A stretch of 38,051 bases of DNA from a virus: the IMG/VR virus record IMGVR_UViG_3300013103_000027, positions 1 through 38,051 of that record, one strand, 5' to 3'. This document shows positions 1 through 8,736 of the stretch, piece by piece. Numbering within the stretch: the stretch's first letter is position 1; each line of letters starts with the position of its first letter. The notes beneath the pieces were generated by a model that saw only the letters and a list, made by a program, of their open reading frames with translations, was not told the DNA's origin and ran no database searches. Both the position numbers and the translations under genes were made by a program.

Positions 1-13
1 GGTAAAAAGGCAC
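1..13. repeat. Terminal direct repeat, left copy (candidate cos overhang)
   Basis: GGTAAAAAGGCAC opens the window and is repeated exactly at 38039-38051. Filling in both 5' overhangs of a cohesive-ended virion genome gives such a short terminal duplication; the lambda overhang is 12 nt. The right part lies in a near-perfect palindrome, AAAAAGG-CA-CCTTTTT at 4-19, in keeping with the symmetry of cosN sites. A short overlap left by circular assembly is the alternative. Confidence 0.6.
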
Positions 14-26
14 CTTTTTTTTTCTG

Positions 27-48
27 AGCGTGTCAGTTTTTTGACGCT
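27..48. other. Inverted repeat next to the left end
   Basis: AGCGT-G-TCA (27-35) pairs with TGACGCT (42-48) around a GTTTTT loop, with one bulged G. It lies just inside the left terminus, where lambdoid phages carry terminase-binding (cosB) elements. No T-run follows, so it is not an obvious terminator. A packaging role is inferred from position only. Confidence 0.35.
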
Positions 49-145
49 ACCACCGTGCAACCCGCTGTTGATAGGCATCTCAAAACCAATAATTAATTAT
101 TACATTTAACCTGTTTGTTTATGAGTGGGGGGGTTAATATATAAT

Positions 146-174
146 TTGCACAGAATAGTATATAAGGGTATAAT
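146..174 (+). promoter_or_regulatory. Sigma-70-type promoter for the late structural operon
   Basis: TTGCAC (146-151), a 17-nt spacer and a perfect TATAAT (169-174) lie 50 bp upstream of the small terminase start. A G7 run sits just before it (127-133). From about 180 onward the genes read rightward with mostly short gaps for nearly 30 kb, so this is the likely main late promoter. Nothing else in 50-224 looks coding. Confidence 0.6.
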
Positions 175-224
175 ATACATAGTAGTGCAGAGTTGTATGT
201 AATAGTGCTAAGCGGGGTAAATGT

Positions 225-998
225 ATGGGTAAAGTTTTATGGAATCAGGCACAGCTAAGTAGGTATTTGGGTATTGAGCGGTCTTCAATACGGCATTATT
301 TAAATAAGGGTTGCCCTAAACCTGTTGATAGGAAGTTTGATGTAAAGTTATTTTGTGAATTTTTAGTGCAAAGTCCTGTTAGAAGGAATCAAAATAAATC
401 ATCAGCGAGAGAAAATGCACAAAAATTTTTAACCGATACAGCTCAAGGCAAGACACCCCATCCAGATGACCCACCTATTCCTAAACCAACATTAGATAGT
501 ATCGCAATTATCCCAAAGCCTAAGAAGAAGAAAGAGAAGAAGCCACCGAAGCAGAAGCCAACGAAGCAGAAGCCTATTATTAAATCACCTTCTATAGGCA
601 CTAGGTCAAAAGCAAGTTGCGGTAAGGTATTGGGTATGGTTGCAGCGTTGGAGAGGGCAAGGCAGGCAGAAGTTGATGCCCATACAATTTATCAAAAAGC
701 TTTGGATGAAACTCATATGATAAGTGCCATGGCTCTTGAGAATTGGCAAAAAACATTAGAAATTCTCAGAAAATGTGAAACAGATTTTTTAAAAGTAATG
801 GAAAGAAGTAGAATGCTGGTCGAGAAAACAGAAGTTCAAAGTTATATCGAGACTATGATTGAGACTGTAAAGCAAACGATGTTGAATATGCCTAGCAAGA
901 TGGCACCTTCACTTGATGGCTTAGAATGGCAAGAGATACAAGAAAGATTAGAGATAGAGATTAGGGATATATTAGAAGGTTTGGCTAATTATCAGTAA
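225..998 (+). CDS. Terminase small subunit (Nu1-like)
   Basis: 257 aa. Residues about 5-32 form a winged helix-turn-helix (NQAQLSRYLGIERSSIRHYL), the DNA-recognition domain of gpNu1-type small terminases, which bind the packaging site. The middle (about 90-125) is a Lys/Pro-rich linker. The C-terminal half is helical and carries the family-typical stretch MPSKMAPSLDGLE followed by an acidic helix, the part that contacts the large subunit. It is longer than lambda Nu1 (181 aa) because of the linker. It is first in the operon, 12 bp before the large subunit. The start is the first ATG after a weak GGGG ribosome site. Confidence 0.85.
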   Translation: MGKVLWNQAQLSRYLGIERSSIRHYLNKGCPKPVDRKFDVKLFCEFLVQSPVRRNQNKSSARENAQKFLTDTAQGKTPHPDDPPIPKPTLDSIAIIPKPKKKKEKKPPKQKPTKQKPIIKSPSIGTRSKASCGKVLGMVAALERARQAEVDAHTIYQKALDETHMISAMALENWQKTLEILRKCETDFLKVMERSRMLVEKTEVQSYIETMIETVKQTMLNMPSKMAPSLDGLEWQEIQERLEIEIRDILEGLANYQ

Positions 999-1010
999 AT
1001 TGGAGGATAT

Positions 1011-2864
1011 ATGGCAGATTTGAATTGGTTAAAAAAATCATGGCATTCGTCTTGGGAAATACCCGCAAAGTTGAATGTTTGGAAATGGGCAGAAGCAAAC
1101 TTACATTTTTCAAATTTAGTATCACCACTTCCAGGAAGATACTCAACAAATTCGACACCATATGTTAGAGCAGTATTAGAAGCTGCATCTAATCCACGCA
1201 CTAGGCATATAACAATGTGTTGGAGTGCTCAATCTTCAAAAACTACCACTGCTTTGATAATGATGTATTATAGTATTGCTAATGACCCAGGTAATATTTT
1301 GCTTGTGCGTCCTTCTTTACAAGCTGCCAAGAGTTTATCAGAAAATAAGATACAAATTGTAATTAATGAGAATAAGGCATTATCGAAGCATAAAACAAAT
1401 GATAAGGATGATTTTACCAAAACAGCTATGAAGCTAAAGAATATGGTTATATTCATTCGTGGTGCAAGTGCTAACCAGTTATCAGCTGAGAGTTGCAAGT
1501 TGGTTATCCTTGATGAAACAGATAAATACGAAGAATATCGAGAAGATAAAGCAGAGGCAGATTTAGTTTCACTTGCTTATGAAAGAACTAAGTTTTATAA
1601 AAATCATTTAAAAGTAGATGTTTCTACACCTACTATTCCAGATGGCAGGATATGGCAATTATATAATGAAGGTGATATGTGCTTATACCAAGTTCCATGT
1701 CCACACTGTGGTATTTATTTTAATTTTGAGATGAAGCATTTTAAGTTTGATAAAGATAAGCCAAAAACAACAGCACATTTTGAGTGCCCATATTGTGGTG
1801 AAAAGATTACTGAAAAGTATAAACATAAAATGATGCAAAAAGGATTTTGGCAAAGCAAAGAAGAAAATCCAGATATTGAGCATCGAAGTTTTCAGTTACC
1901 AGAATTTTATTCCCCGATAACAAAATGGGGAGAGCTTGCAGTTAAATTTTTGAAGGCTCAAGCAAGAGCAAAGATAGGTGACTTTGGTCAACTTCATAAC
2001 TTTATCAATTCATCATTAGCTGAGCCATGGAATGTATTAGAGAATGCGTCACGAGATGTTGAGCAATTATTGGCATTACAGGATAATAGAGTGGCTGGCA
2101 CAGTTCCAGATGAAGCTGTTGGTATTACCATTGGTATTGATACACAGGATAATTACTTTGAGTGCACTATTAGAGCTTGGGGAGCTGAGAATATGGAGAG
2201 CTGGCTTGTTTTGCATAAAGTCTTGCCTGATTTTGAAGCTATAAAAAATATTATGCAATCAGAATTTCCAAGTGTTGATGGTGATAAGATTTTTAAGATT
2301 ACAGGTGGTTTAATAGATAGTGGTGGTCATCGCACAGCCGAAGTGTATGAATTTTGCAGAAGAAATAGAAGTTTACGTTTACGTCCATCTAAGGGTATGC
2401 GTACAATGACTCGAAGCTTTGAGCTTAGTAAGTTAGATAAATATCCTAATGGCAATCCTATGCCAGGTGGTTTAAAACTTGTAAAGGTTAATACAACTTT
2501 TCATAAAGATATGTTAGCTGGAAAATTATCATTAGATATAGATGAAGCAGGTGCATTTCGATTACATTCAAATGTAGATGCAGATTATTTAAAGCATATG
2601 TGTGCCGAAGTACGTGATAAGAAAGGTGTATGGCAGTGCCCTAAGCATAAGAAGAATGAATCATGGGATTGTGAAGTCTTGTGTTTTGTAGTAGCTGATA
2701 TGTTGTCTTTCCGTTTCCTTCCAATTGGAAGAGGCATAGCAAAAGTGCAGGAAGAAACCACTGTAGATGCATCAGATGCACCAATTAAAACAAAGCCAGT
2801 AAAGAAGCGTAGATTACCTATTTATAGAGATAATCCGTATACTTCTGGCATAAAAGAGCATTAA
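1011..2864 (+). CDS. Terminase large subunit (GpA family)
   Basis: 617 aa, close to lambda gpA (641 aa). This is the ATP-driven DNA-translocating motor and nuclease that cuts concatemers at cos. A Walker-A-like segment SAQSSKTTT lies at residues 72-80 and lacks the classical GKT spelling, as in other GpA proteins. Walker B is LVILDETD with D168/E169. A CPHC/CPYC four-cysteine cluster lies in the middle. The nuclease domain begins at GIDTQDN (acidic D377). It starts at ATG after GGAGG. Together with the Nu1-like neighbour it implies cos-type packaging, in agreement with the short terminal repeat. Confidence 0.93.
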   Translation: MADLNWLKKSWHSSWEIPAKLNVWKWAEANLHFSNLVSPLPGRYSTNSTPYVRAVLEAASNPRTRHITMCWSAQSSKTTTALIMMYYSIANDPGNILLVRPSLQAAKSLSENKIQIVINENKALSKHKTNDKDDFTKTAMKLKNMVIFIRGASANQLSAESCKLVILDETDKYEEYREDKAEADLVSLAYERTKFYKNHLKVDVSTPTIPDGRIWQLYNEGDMCLYQVPCPHCGIYFNFEMKHFKFDKDKPKTTAHFECPYCGEKITEKYKHKMMQKGFWQSKEENPDIEHRSFQLPEFYSPITKWGELAVKFLKAQARAKIGDFGQLHNFINSSLAEPWNVLENASRDVEQLLALQDNRVAGTVPDEAVGITIGIDTQDNYFECTIRAWGAENMESWLVLHKVLPDFEAIKNIMQSEFPSVDGDKIFKITGGLIDSGGHRTAEVYEFCRRNRSLRLRPSKGMRTMTRSFELSKLDKYPNGNPMPGGLKLVKVNTTFHKDMLAGKLSLDIDEAGAFRLHSNVDADYLKHMCAEVRDKKGVWQCPKHKKNESWDCEVLCFVVADMLSFRFLPIGRGIAKVQEETTVDASDAPIKTKPVKKRRLPIYRDNPYTSGIKEH

Positions 2865-2877
2865 GGAGAGATATAGA

Positions 2878-3261
2878 ATGATTTGGAAACTTGAATTAAT
2901 AAAAGATTTTATTAGGAATCAAAATAGAGTTGTAAAATATGAAGAAGGTGACACAATATGTCCTGTGTGTGAATTTACAGGTATATTGCCATCTAAGGTG
3001 TTAGTGAGTAGCACGATGGGTGAGATAAGGTATTGTTCGTGTGAGCAATGTGGGCATACATTCAGAGCTCGTGGTGAAGATAAAACCATGGTTAAGGTGT
3101 CAGCTGTAAATTCAACAGCAAAAGCAGACAAAAAGAAAAAAATGAAGCATACTGAGAATGAAGCAACTAAAAAGGTAAAAGCAAAGCCAGAAAAGAAAAC
3201 ACGCAGAAAAGCAAAAAAGAAGGCTGTTAAAGCTAAAAAGGAAGTAAAGAATGGCAAGTAA
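2878..3261 (+). CDS. Zinc-ribbon protein with lysine-rich tail
   Basis: 127 aa. The N-terminal half has two CxxC pairs (CPVC about residues 24-27, CEQC about 57-60), making a likely zinc ribbon. From residue about 75 onward the protein is mostly Lys/Ala/Glu and probably disordered and strongly basic. A DNA- or RNA-binding role fits both parts. It sits between the large terminase and the gpW-like gene, a position with no lambda equivalent, so it may assist packaging. It starts at ATG 13 bp after the terminase, behind AAGGAG. Its 3' end overlaps the next start by 11 bp. Function unknown. Confidence 0.75.
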   Translation: MIWKLELIKDFIRNQNRVVKYEEGDTICPVCEFTGILPSKVLVSSTMGEIRYCSCEQCGHTFRARGEDKTMVKVSAVNSTAKADKKKKMKHTENEATKKVKAKPEKKTRRKAKKKAVKAKKEVKNGK

Positions 3262-3463
3262 AGCGGAAATACAAGCAGATTTAACAAGCTTTAGGGCTGC
3301 TAGAGATGCTATTTTGGCAGGAGCACAATCTTATTCAATTAATGGTAGAGCTTTGGCTCGTGCAGATTTAAAAACAATTTTGAGTGAGATAAGTAGATTG
3401 GAAGCATCACTTGCTCGTTATGGCAAAGGTGGCTTGATTAAAGCACCTATTTTTGGAGCATAA
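3251..3463 (+). CDS. gpW-like head-tail joining protein
   Basis: 70 aa, the size of lambda gpW (68 aa). The pattern is an N-terminal helix (EIQADLTSFRAARDAILAGA), a short beta turn with the family-like SYSINGRALARADL, and a second amphipathic helix ending SRLEASLARYGKG. gpW binds beneath the portal to close the filled head and dock the tail. It lies directly before the portal gene, exactly as in lambda, and overlaps the preceding gene by 11 bp, suggesting translational coupling. DUF6148-type proteins share this pattern and are the alternative name. Confidence 0.75.
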   Translation: MASKAEIQADLTSFRAARDAILAGAQSYSINGRALARADLKTILSEISRLEASLARYGKGGLIKAPIFGA

Positions 3464-3464
3464 T

Positions 3465-5090
3465 ATGAAAAAGCAAGATAATTATATTAAAACGGAATCT
3501 ACAATAAATAAACCATACGTAAAAACTGCATACGACCATGTTACACAATTTATTGCTAAAACAATGGCTATTGTAGCCCCTTCATACGCAAATAGATATT
3601 ATAATCAACACTTAGCATTACGTAAGTATACAGCTGCTGACAGAGGTAATTCATATCGTAATTATAAGCCACAACAAACATCAGGTGCTCAAGAGATAAG
3701 CCAAGGTTGGAGGCAAACAACAAACGCAACAAGAGAATTAGCACGTAATAATCCACATGTTGCAGGAATGAAGCAAAGATTTATTACATCACTTATTGGT
3801 GAAGGCAGTTTTCCACGACCTAAGATATTAAAAGATGGTGCTGATAATCCATATGATTTCGATATTGAGCGGAATCAAGATATTTTAAACAGATGGGAAA
3901 AATGGGCACCTACGGCTGGTGCAAACGGAGATAGTATTTATCAACTACAGCGTTTAGGCGCAGGTCACTTTTTCATTGATGGTGGATTGTTATTTAGAAG
4001 GGTTTACATTCCAATAGAAGGCACTAAAACTAAGCAATTGGCAATAGAGCCTATTGAACTTGACCATCTAGATATCGCAAAAGATACCGATACTGAAGAA
4101 TTACGCATTGTAGGTGGAAAAGAATTAAATATATACAATAAGGTTATTGCATACTGGCTGAAACCGAGACACCCATCCGAAAAGGATACAGAGTCGGTTA
4201 GAATCCCAGCCTCTGATATTATTGATTTATTTGATAGGCAAAGAGCTTCTGATGTAGGTGGTATATCACGTTTGGCATCATCTGTGATGAATTTCTACAA
4301 CATCGGTATGTATAGAGCCGATACTATGAAGTTAGCACGCACAGCATTAGGTTATGGTGTGTTTATCGAGACAGATGACCCAGGTGGCTTTTTCGATGAA
4401 GATGCAGAAGCTGACCAAGGTGGGAATCAGTATCAATATATAACACCAGGTGGGGTTCATTATCTTAGAAAAGGTGAAAAGATAAATACTGTTAAACCTG
4501 AGAATCCTGGCACACAATATGAGCCGTTTTTACGCTCTGAATTAAGAGCTGCTTCAGTAGGTGCTGGTGTAAGTTATGAGTCTGTCAGCAATGATGGTTC
4601 ACAATCAAACTTTAGCTCTACTCGTCAGATGTTATTGTTTGAAAAAGCAATGATAAGATATATTTTTGGAATATTCGAGGAGCAATTCTATTCAAAATTA
4701 TATCGTTGGTTTATCGAATTTGAGATGGATTTTGGGCAACCATCACGTCTCGTTCTACCAAATTATGAAGCTAATCCATTTAAATATTTAAAAGTATCAT
4801 TTTCAAGAGCTAAGGTTGATTGGGTTGACCCACTTAAAGATGCCCGAGCAGGTGCTCAGGAAGTTGATATGGGCACATCTACTCTTACTGATATATGTGA
4901 AGCGTCAGGCAAAGATATTGAAGAAATTGTTGCTACACGTAAATATGAAATTGGTTTAATGAAAGAAGCTGGTATTTTTGAATATATGAATACTGGTACA
5001 AATGAAGTCGAATTAGATAAGGAGGAAAGTGATAATGACGATAGTGAAACGCCAAGCCCCAGCGGGTATCCCACAGGGAATAACAGTTAG
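3465..5090 (+). CDS. Portal protein (lambda gpB family)
   Basis: 541 aa; lambda gpB is 533 aa. It forms the dodecameric ring at the head vertex through which DNA enters and leaves. Family features include the ATRELARNNPHVAGM helix about residues 88-101, the central GVSYESVSNDGSQSNFSSTR segment (about 370-390), and an acidic, Ser-rich C-terminal tail (DKEESDNDDSE). The start is ATG 3465, preceded by GGAG at 6 nt; an in-frame TTG at 3453 has no such site. The last 56 bp overlap the protease-capsid gene in another frame. Confidence 0.92.
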   Translation: MKKQDNYIKTESTINKPYVKTAYDHVTQFIAKTMAIVAPSYANRYYNQHLALRKYTAADRGNSYRNYKPQQTSGAQEISQGWRQTTNATRELARNNPHVAGMKQRFITSLIGEGSFPRPKILKDGADNPYDFDIERNQDILNRWEKWAPTAGANGDSIYQLQRLGAGHFFIDGGLLFRRVYIPIEGTKTKQLAIEPIELDHLDIAKDTDTEELRIVGGKELNIYNKVIAYWLKPRHPSEKDTESVRIPASDIIDLFDRQRASDVGGISRLASSVMNFYNIGMYRADTMKLARTALGYGVFIETDDPGGFFDEDAEADQGGNQYQYITPGGVHYLRKGEKINTVKPENPGTQYEPFLRSELRAASVGAGVSYESVSNDGSQSNFSSTRQMLLFEKAMIRYIFGIFEEQFYSKLYRWFIEFEMDFGQPSRLVLPNYEANPFKYLKVSFSRAKVDWVDPLKDARAGAQEVDMGTSTLTDICEASGKDIEEIVATRKYEIGLMKEAGIFEYMNTGTNEVELDKEESDNDDSETPSPSGYPTGNNS

Positions 5091-7068
5091 AGCTGATGTT
5101 AGTTATAAACCATCAACATTACGTGAAAGCGATAGAAGTGTTGAATTTGTTTTAACTACTGAAGCTCCTGCTCAAGTATGGAGTTGGGAGCGATGGGATA
5201 TTATTGATGAAGTGCTAGTAGCAAAAGGTGTTGTTATTCCAAAAAACAACCAAGTGCCACTTCAAGATTCACATAACAGAGGTAGTGTAAAAAACACTCT
5301 AGGCTCAGTTAGGGAAATTAAGGTTGAAGAAGGACAAGTTGTTGGTAGATTGTATTTTGCTAAAGATGCTTTGTCACAGGAAACCTTTGAGAAGGTTAAA
5401 GATGGACATTTGGATTCTGGTAGTGTTGGTTATACGGCTACTGGAACTTGGATTGAAAAGGGTAAAGAATTTGAATATGAAGGCAAAACTTACAAAGGTC
5501 CAATGCAATTAACCACACAATGGGACTTGCAAGAGTATAGTGTGTTAGCTATTGGTGCTGATGCGGACGCAAAAGTAAGAGAAGCCACTACTGACACTGT
5601 AAACTCAACAGCAAAAGCCACAGAAGAAGATATTGATGGTAGTATAGAAAGTGAAGTAACTGAAAAGGGAAATATCAGCCAAACGGCTGTTGATAATAAC
5701 AACAATATTAAGGAGAATGTTATGCTTACAATTAAAAAAGATTCACAGCCAGAATTAGTAATTGATACTAAAGCTGTAGAAAAAGCAGCTATTCAAGCTG
5801 AGAAAACTCGTGCGAGTGCAATTACTGCATTATGCACAAAACACAATTTGAGTGATATGGTTGCTGATTTCATTGAGAAAGATGCTACTATCGAAGAAGC
5901 ACAAACAGCAGTTTTGGATAAAATCGCTGAGAAGCAAGCTAAGCCAGTTGCTGGTGCAAACGTAAATGTAGAAATGGGTAACACTGATACTGATAAGTTC
6001 AGAAGTGCTGCTACTGAAGGCTTGCTATATAGAGCAGGTATCTCAACTGAAGCTCCTACCAATGGTATGGCTAACGCATCTTTTAAAAGCATCGCTAGAG
6101 AATGTGTAAGAAGAAGTGGTGTTGCTAATGTTTATGGTATGTCTGATACTGAAGTATTCACAATTGCTTTACGTGGTGGAATGATGGGAACATCTGATTT
6201 CTCACACATCCTTGACAGTTCAGCTAATATGGCTATATCTAAAGGCTTTGCATCTGCACAGCAATCTTGGAAATTATGGGCAAACAAAGGTAGTTTAAAC
6301 AACCTAGAATCTGCTAAACGTGTTAATCTTGATGATGCTCCTTTACTTCTTGAAGTAGATGAAGGTGAAGAAATCAAGCAAGGTGTTATCGGGGACAGAG
6401 GTGAAGCAATTCAACTTTCTACTCTTGCACGTAAACTTGTTATCACACGAAGAGCTTTGCTTGCTGATGATTTGAATCTTTTCAATCGCTTGTTTGCAAA
6501 ATTCGGAGCTAGAGCTGGTAACATGATTGATGCTGTTGCTTATGGTATCCTTACTGCTAATGGCAATATGAGTGATGGTGGAGCTTTATTCCAAACATCT
6601 GCAACTAATCGTGGTGGAAACCTAGCTAGTGTTGCTGCTGTTGTAACTGGTTCATCTGTAGATAAAGGTTATCAAGCAATGATGGCTCAAACTGTTGGAA
6701 CTGATGGAATGAAACTTGGTATTATACCTCGTTACTTGCTTGTTGGTCCTAAAAACAGAGTTGGAGCTCATATCCTTACAACTTCTATGCAAGATACTAC
6801 TCTTACATCAAATGCTAACGGTGCATCTAACGCATTTAGTGACCTAGTTGCTATTGCTACACCACATTTGGGTCAAGATTGGTATATGGCTGCATCTCCA
6901 ATGGCTAATGATACTGTTGAAGTAGCTTTCCTAGATGGTAAAGAAACTCCTACAATTTATCAAACTGCTAACGAAGGTGATATTCTTGGGCAATCATTTG
7001 TTGCATATTTTGATATCGGTGCTAGTGCAATAGGCTTCCAAGGCTTATTCAAAAACGCTGGTGTATAA
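5035..7068 (+). CDS. Prohead protease-scaffold-major capsid fusion
   Basis: 677 aa. Residues 1-195 match the HK97-type prohead protease fold, with a candidate catalytic His in LQDSHNRGS and Ser in LDSGSVGYT. Residues about 195-325 are acidic, Ala/Lys-rich and helical, like a scaffold. About 330-677 is an HK97-fold major capsid protein. In most phages protease and capsid are separate genes. The N-terminus is taken at ATG 5035, 9 nt after GGAGG; an in-frame GTG at 5029 is only 3 nt from it. An internal start at 5722 probably makes scaffold-capsid alone. The gene overlaps the portal gene by 56 bp. Confidence 0.9.
   Translation: MTIVKRQAPAGIPQGITVRADVSYKPSTLRESDRSVEFVLTTEAPAQVWSWERWDIIDEVLVAKGVVIPKNNQVPLQDSHNRGSVKNTLGSVREIKVEEGQVVGRLYFAKDALSQETFEKVKDGHLDSGSVGYTATGTWIEKGKEFEYEGKTYKGPMQLTTQWDLQEYSVLAIGADADAKVREATTDTVNSTAKATEEDIDGSIESEVTEKGNISQTAVDNNNNIKENVMLTIKKDSQPELVIDTKAVEKAAIQAEKTRASAITALCTKHNLSDMVADFIEKDATIEEAQTAVLDKIAEKQAKPVAGANVNVEMGNTDTDKFRSAATEGLLYRAGISTEAPTNGMANASFKSIARECVRRSGVANVYGMSDTEVFTIALRGGMMGTSDFSHILDSSANMAISKGFASAQQSWKLWANKGSLNNLESAKRVNLDDAPLLLEVDEGEEIKQGVIGDRGEAIQLSTLARKLVITRRALLADDLNLFNRLFAKFGARAGNMIDAVAYGILTANGNMSDGGALFQTSATNRGGNLASVAAVVTGSSVDKGYQAMMAQTVGTDGMKLGIIPRYLLVGPKNRVGAHILTTSMQDTTLTSNANGASNAFSDLVAIATPHLGQDWYMAASPMANDTVEVAFLDGKETPTIYQTANEGDILGQSFVAYFDIGASAIGFQGLFKNAGV
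5722..7068 (+). CDS. Internal in-frame start: scaffold-major capsid product
   Basis: 448 aa, nested in the 5035 gene. ATG 5722 follows AAGGAG (5710-5715) at 6 nt, a better site than the one for the full-length start. The upstream sequence (about residues 205-228 of the long form, Asn/Ser/Glu-rich) looks like an interdomain linker. This resembles lambda, where Nu3 starts inside C, except that here the nested product also carries the capsid. It would supply many capsid subunits for few proteases. The mature capsid is presumably cut again after the scaffold. Confidence 0.75.
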   Translation: MLTIKKDSQPELVIDTKAVEKAAIQAEKTRASAITALCTKHNLSDMVADFIEKDATIEEAQTAVLDKIAEKQAKPVAGANVNVEMGNTDTDKFRSAATEGLLYRAGISTEAPTNGMANASFKSIARECVRRSGVANVYGMSDTEVFTIALRGGMMGTSDFSHILDSSANMAISKGFASAQQSWKLWANKGSLNNLESAKRVNLDDAPLLLEVDEGEEIKQGVIGDRGEAIQLSTLARKLVITRRALLADDLNLFNRLFAKFGARAGNMIDAVAYGILTANGNMSDGGALFQTSATNRGGNLASVAAVVTGSSVDKGYQAMMAQTVGTDGMKLGIIPRYLLVGPKNRVGAHILTTSMQDTTLTSNANGASNAFSDLVAIATPHLGQDWYMAASPMANDTVEVAFLDGKETPTIYQTANEGDILGQSFVAYFDIGASAIGFQGLFKNAGV

Positions 7069-7085
7069 TTAATAACAATTACTAA

Positions 7086-7101
7086 GGGGAAGCAATTCCC
7101 C
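7086..7101 (+). other. GNRA-capped hairpin after the capsid gene
   Basis: GGGGAA pairs with TTCCCC around a GCAA tetraloop, 17 nt after the capsid stop. There is no U-run, so it is more likely an mRNA stabiliser or 3'-end barrier than a full terminator. A similar GAAA-capped G/C hairpin follows the tail-tube gene. Confidence 0.6.
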
Positions 7102-7131
7102 ATTACAAAATTCTAAATAGGAGAATTAAAA

Positions 7132-7467
7132 ATGATTAATCAAATAGATTCTGGTGCTACTATTGAGTACACAAATGGAACAGGAAGCACAATCTCTGGT
7201 GGTGCACTTGTAGTTATTGGTAAAATGGTTGGTGTTGCTGTAGTTGATATCATTGATGGTGCAACTGGCATACTCGTTATTAAAGGTAAATTCAACCTTA
7301 CTAAAAAAACTGCTGGTGATGATATCACTCAGGGTGCAGTGCTTGTATATGATTCTGGTGTTGAAATGGCTTCTGCTGGAAGCACACTTGACGCTATAAT
7401 AGTAGGAAGAGCTGCTAAGGCTGCTGGAACTGCTGCTACTACTGTTGATGTAACACTAGGGCTTTAA
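7132..7467 (+). CDS. Capsid decoration protein (DUF2190-like)
   Basis: 111 aa, about the size of lambda gpD (110 aa). It is Gly/Ala/Val/Thr-rich all-beta sequence with the DUF2190-like pattern of an N-terminal TIEYTNGTGSTISGGALVV strand pair and a closing AATTVDVTLGL strand. Such proteins trim the capsid three-fold axes and stabilise it after expansion. The gene directly follows the capsid gene and has its own strong AGGAGAA site at 7121-7127. The hairpin upstream may separate its translation from that of the capsid. Confidence 0.8.
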   Translation: MINQIDSGATIEYTNGTGSTISGGALVVIGKMVGVAVVDIIDGATGILVIKGKFNLTKKTAGDDITQGAVLVYDSGVEMASAGSTLDAIIVGRAAKAAGTAATTVDVTLGL

Positions 7468-7472
7468 TTTCA

Positions 7473-7697
7473 ATGAGTAACAATGATTTTTTGCTTGATA
7501 AGAAAGCTAACGCTTCTTTTGATAGCAGATTATCATTGTTACACAAGTATGATGATAACTTTAGTTTAACATACTTAGCATTGCCACCTTATGATACTGC
7601 AAATGAAGTAGCTGAATGTATTGATATAGCAATAGAGAAAGCTTTTAAGATTCAAGCAAAGAATAAATTACAGGGGGATACAGATGGTAACATTTAA
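7473..7697 (+). CDS. Small head-completion candidate, unknown family
   Basis: 74 aa. I do not recognise the family. It is mostly polar and helical, with an Asp-rich first half and a basic C-terminal helix (IEKAFKIQAKNKLQ). It occupies the place of lambda FI, between the decoration and connector genes, which suggests a packaging or head-completion role. The ribosome site is weak. Its end overlaps the next gene by 14 bp, so the two are probably translated together. Confidence 0.6.
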   Translation: MSNNDFLLDKKANASFDSRLSLLHKYDDNFSLTYLALPPYDTANEVAECIDIAIEKAFKIQAKNKLQGDTDGNI

Positions 7698-8028
7698 ACA
7701 GCAAATGGCACTTGATACAAATGTATTTGTAAACAATGATGAATTTTCTGTGCTAATGGTTTACACATCTCCTGCTGGTGTTGTTACTAACGATGTAAGA
7801 GTTGTTCCAGCTCAACAAACGTTTATTCAAGAGTATGATGATTATTCAGGTTTAGGTTCTACTTTATCTATAGCTCGAAGTGATATCAATAATATTGAAA
7901 TTCACGGTAAGCTTGTAGATACTGCTGGCACTATTTATGTTATTCAGCAATTGTTTGGTATAGATGATGATTTTGTTAATGTATCTGCTGTATCTGATAT
8001 GAGAATATCACCGCAAGGAATGAGGTAA
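7684..8028 (+). CDS. Head-tail connector (lambda FII-like position)
   Basis: 114 aa; lambda gpFII is 117 aa. It is predicted mainly beta, with an N-terminal MALDTNVFVNNDEFSVLMVY segment and a Gly/Asp turn pattern, compatible with the small beta-barrel connectors that join the completed head to the tail. The call rests mainly on size, fold type and position after the decoration gene and before the tail completion genes. The ATG follows a GGGGG ribosome site 7 nt upstream. Confidence 0.6.
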   Translation: MVTFKQQMALDTNVFVNNDEFSVLMVYTSPAGVVTNDVRVVPAQQTFIQEYDDYSGLGSTLSIARSDINNIEIHGKLVDTAGTIYVIQQLFGIDDDFVNVSAVSDMRISPQGMR

Positions 8029-8035
8029 AGCGATA

Positions 8036-8734
8036 ATGATTACTCTTGATGTTGAACATGAATTAGAACAAGCAACAACTATTGAGAAATTAATAGCTCA
8101 AGCTGTTTCTACTAATCCAAGTGATACTGTTAAGTTTGGCTTAGCAACTACTTCATATATTCAAAAGATGAGAAAAGCAGCCTTACGTGTTACAGCAGCT
8201 CGAACTAGAAAAGAAATCATATCAATATATGAAGATAATAAATATGGTTGGGCTAAACATCGTGATTATCCTAATTGGTTTGGAAAATTTGGTGCTGTGT
8301 CAATGGCAGGTTTAATTGCTGCCAATCGACCTAAGAAAGCTTTTACAAAAAAAGGTAATAAGCGAAAGAAAGGTTATTCACGCACAGGCATGATTAAACC
8401 ACCTAAGATTTATCCTGTTGGTGGAAGGCTTGTAAAGAGCACTCGCTACAACATCAAAGCTGATAGTATGGTAGTTGGTGTAATGGAAACTCAACAAGAT
8501 AAAGTTAAAAAGAAGATGAGGCAGTTCCAAACTGGTGGAAGTTTTAACTTGCTTGACCCAGAGAGAAGTAGAAGGTATTTAGCTGCTTTGGGTATGTATG
8601 TTAAACGTTCAACTGTTTTAAATTCTAAGCCACGTCCACTGTATGATAAGCTAGCTATAGAAGGTGATATTGGTAAGAACTTCCAAAAAACCTTTATAGA
8701 GATGTTGAATGATAGATTAAGAGTGGGAGAATAA
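8036..8734 (+). CDS. Tail completion protein (gpZ-like position)
   Basis: 232 aa, basic, with an N-terminal helical part, a Lys/Arg-rich central part (about residues 99-125) and a C-terminal helix. It lies where lambda has gpZ (192 aa), between the connector and the tail terminator, and its composition fits a tail-completion or minor tail protein acting at the head-tail joint. Motif evidence is weak. A virion-morphogenesis protein of the HK97 gp10 type is the nearest alternative. It ends 2 bp before the next ATG, indicating tight coupling. Confidence 0.55.
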   Translation: MITLDVEHELEQATTIEKLIAQAVSTNPSDTVKFGLATTSYIQKMRKAALRVTAARTRKEIISIYEDNKYGWAKHRDYPNWFGKFGAVSMAGLIAANRPKKAFTKKGNKRKKGYSRTGMIKPPKIYPVGGRLVKSTRYNIKADSMVVGVMETQQDKVKKKMRQFQTGGSFNLLDPERSRRYLAALGMYVKRSTVLNSKPRPLYDKLAIEGDIGKNFQKTFIEMLNDRLRVGE

Positions 8735-8736
8735 AA

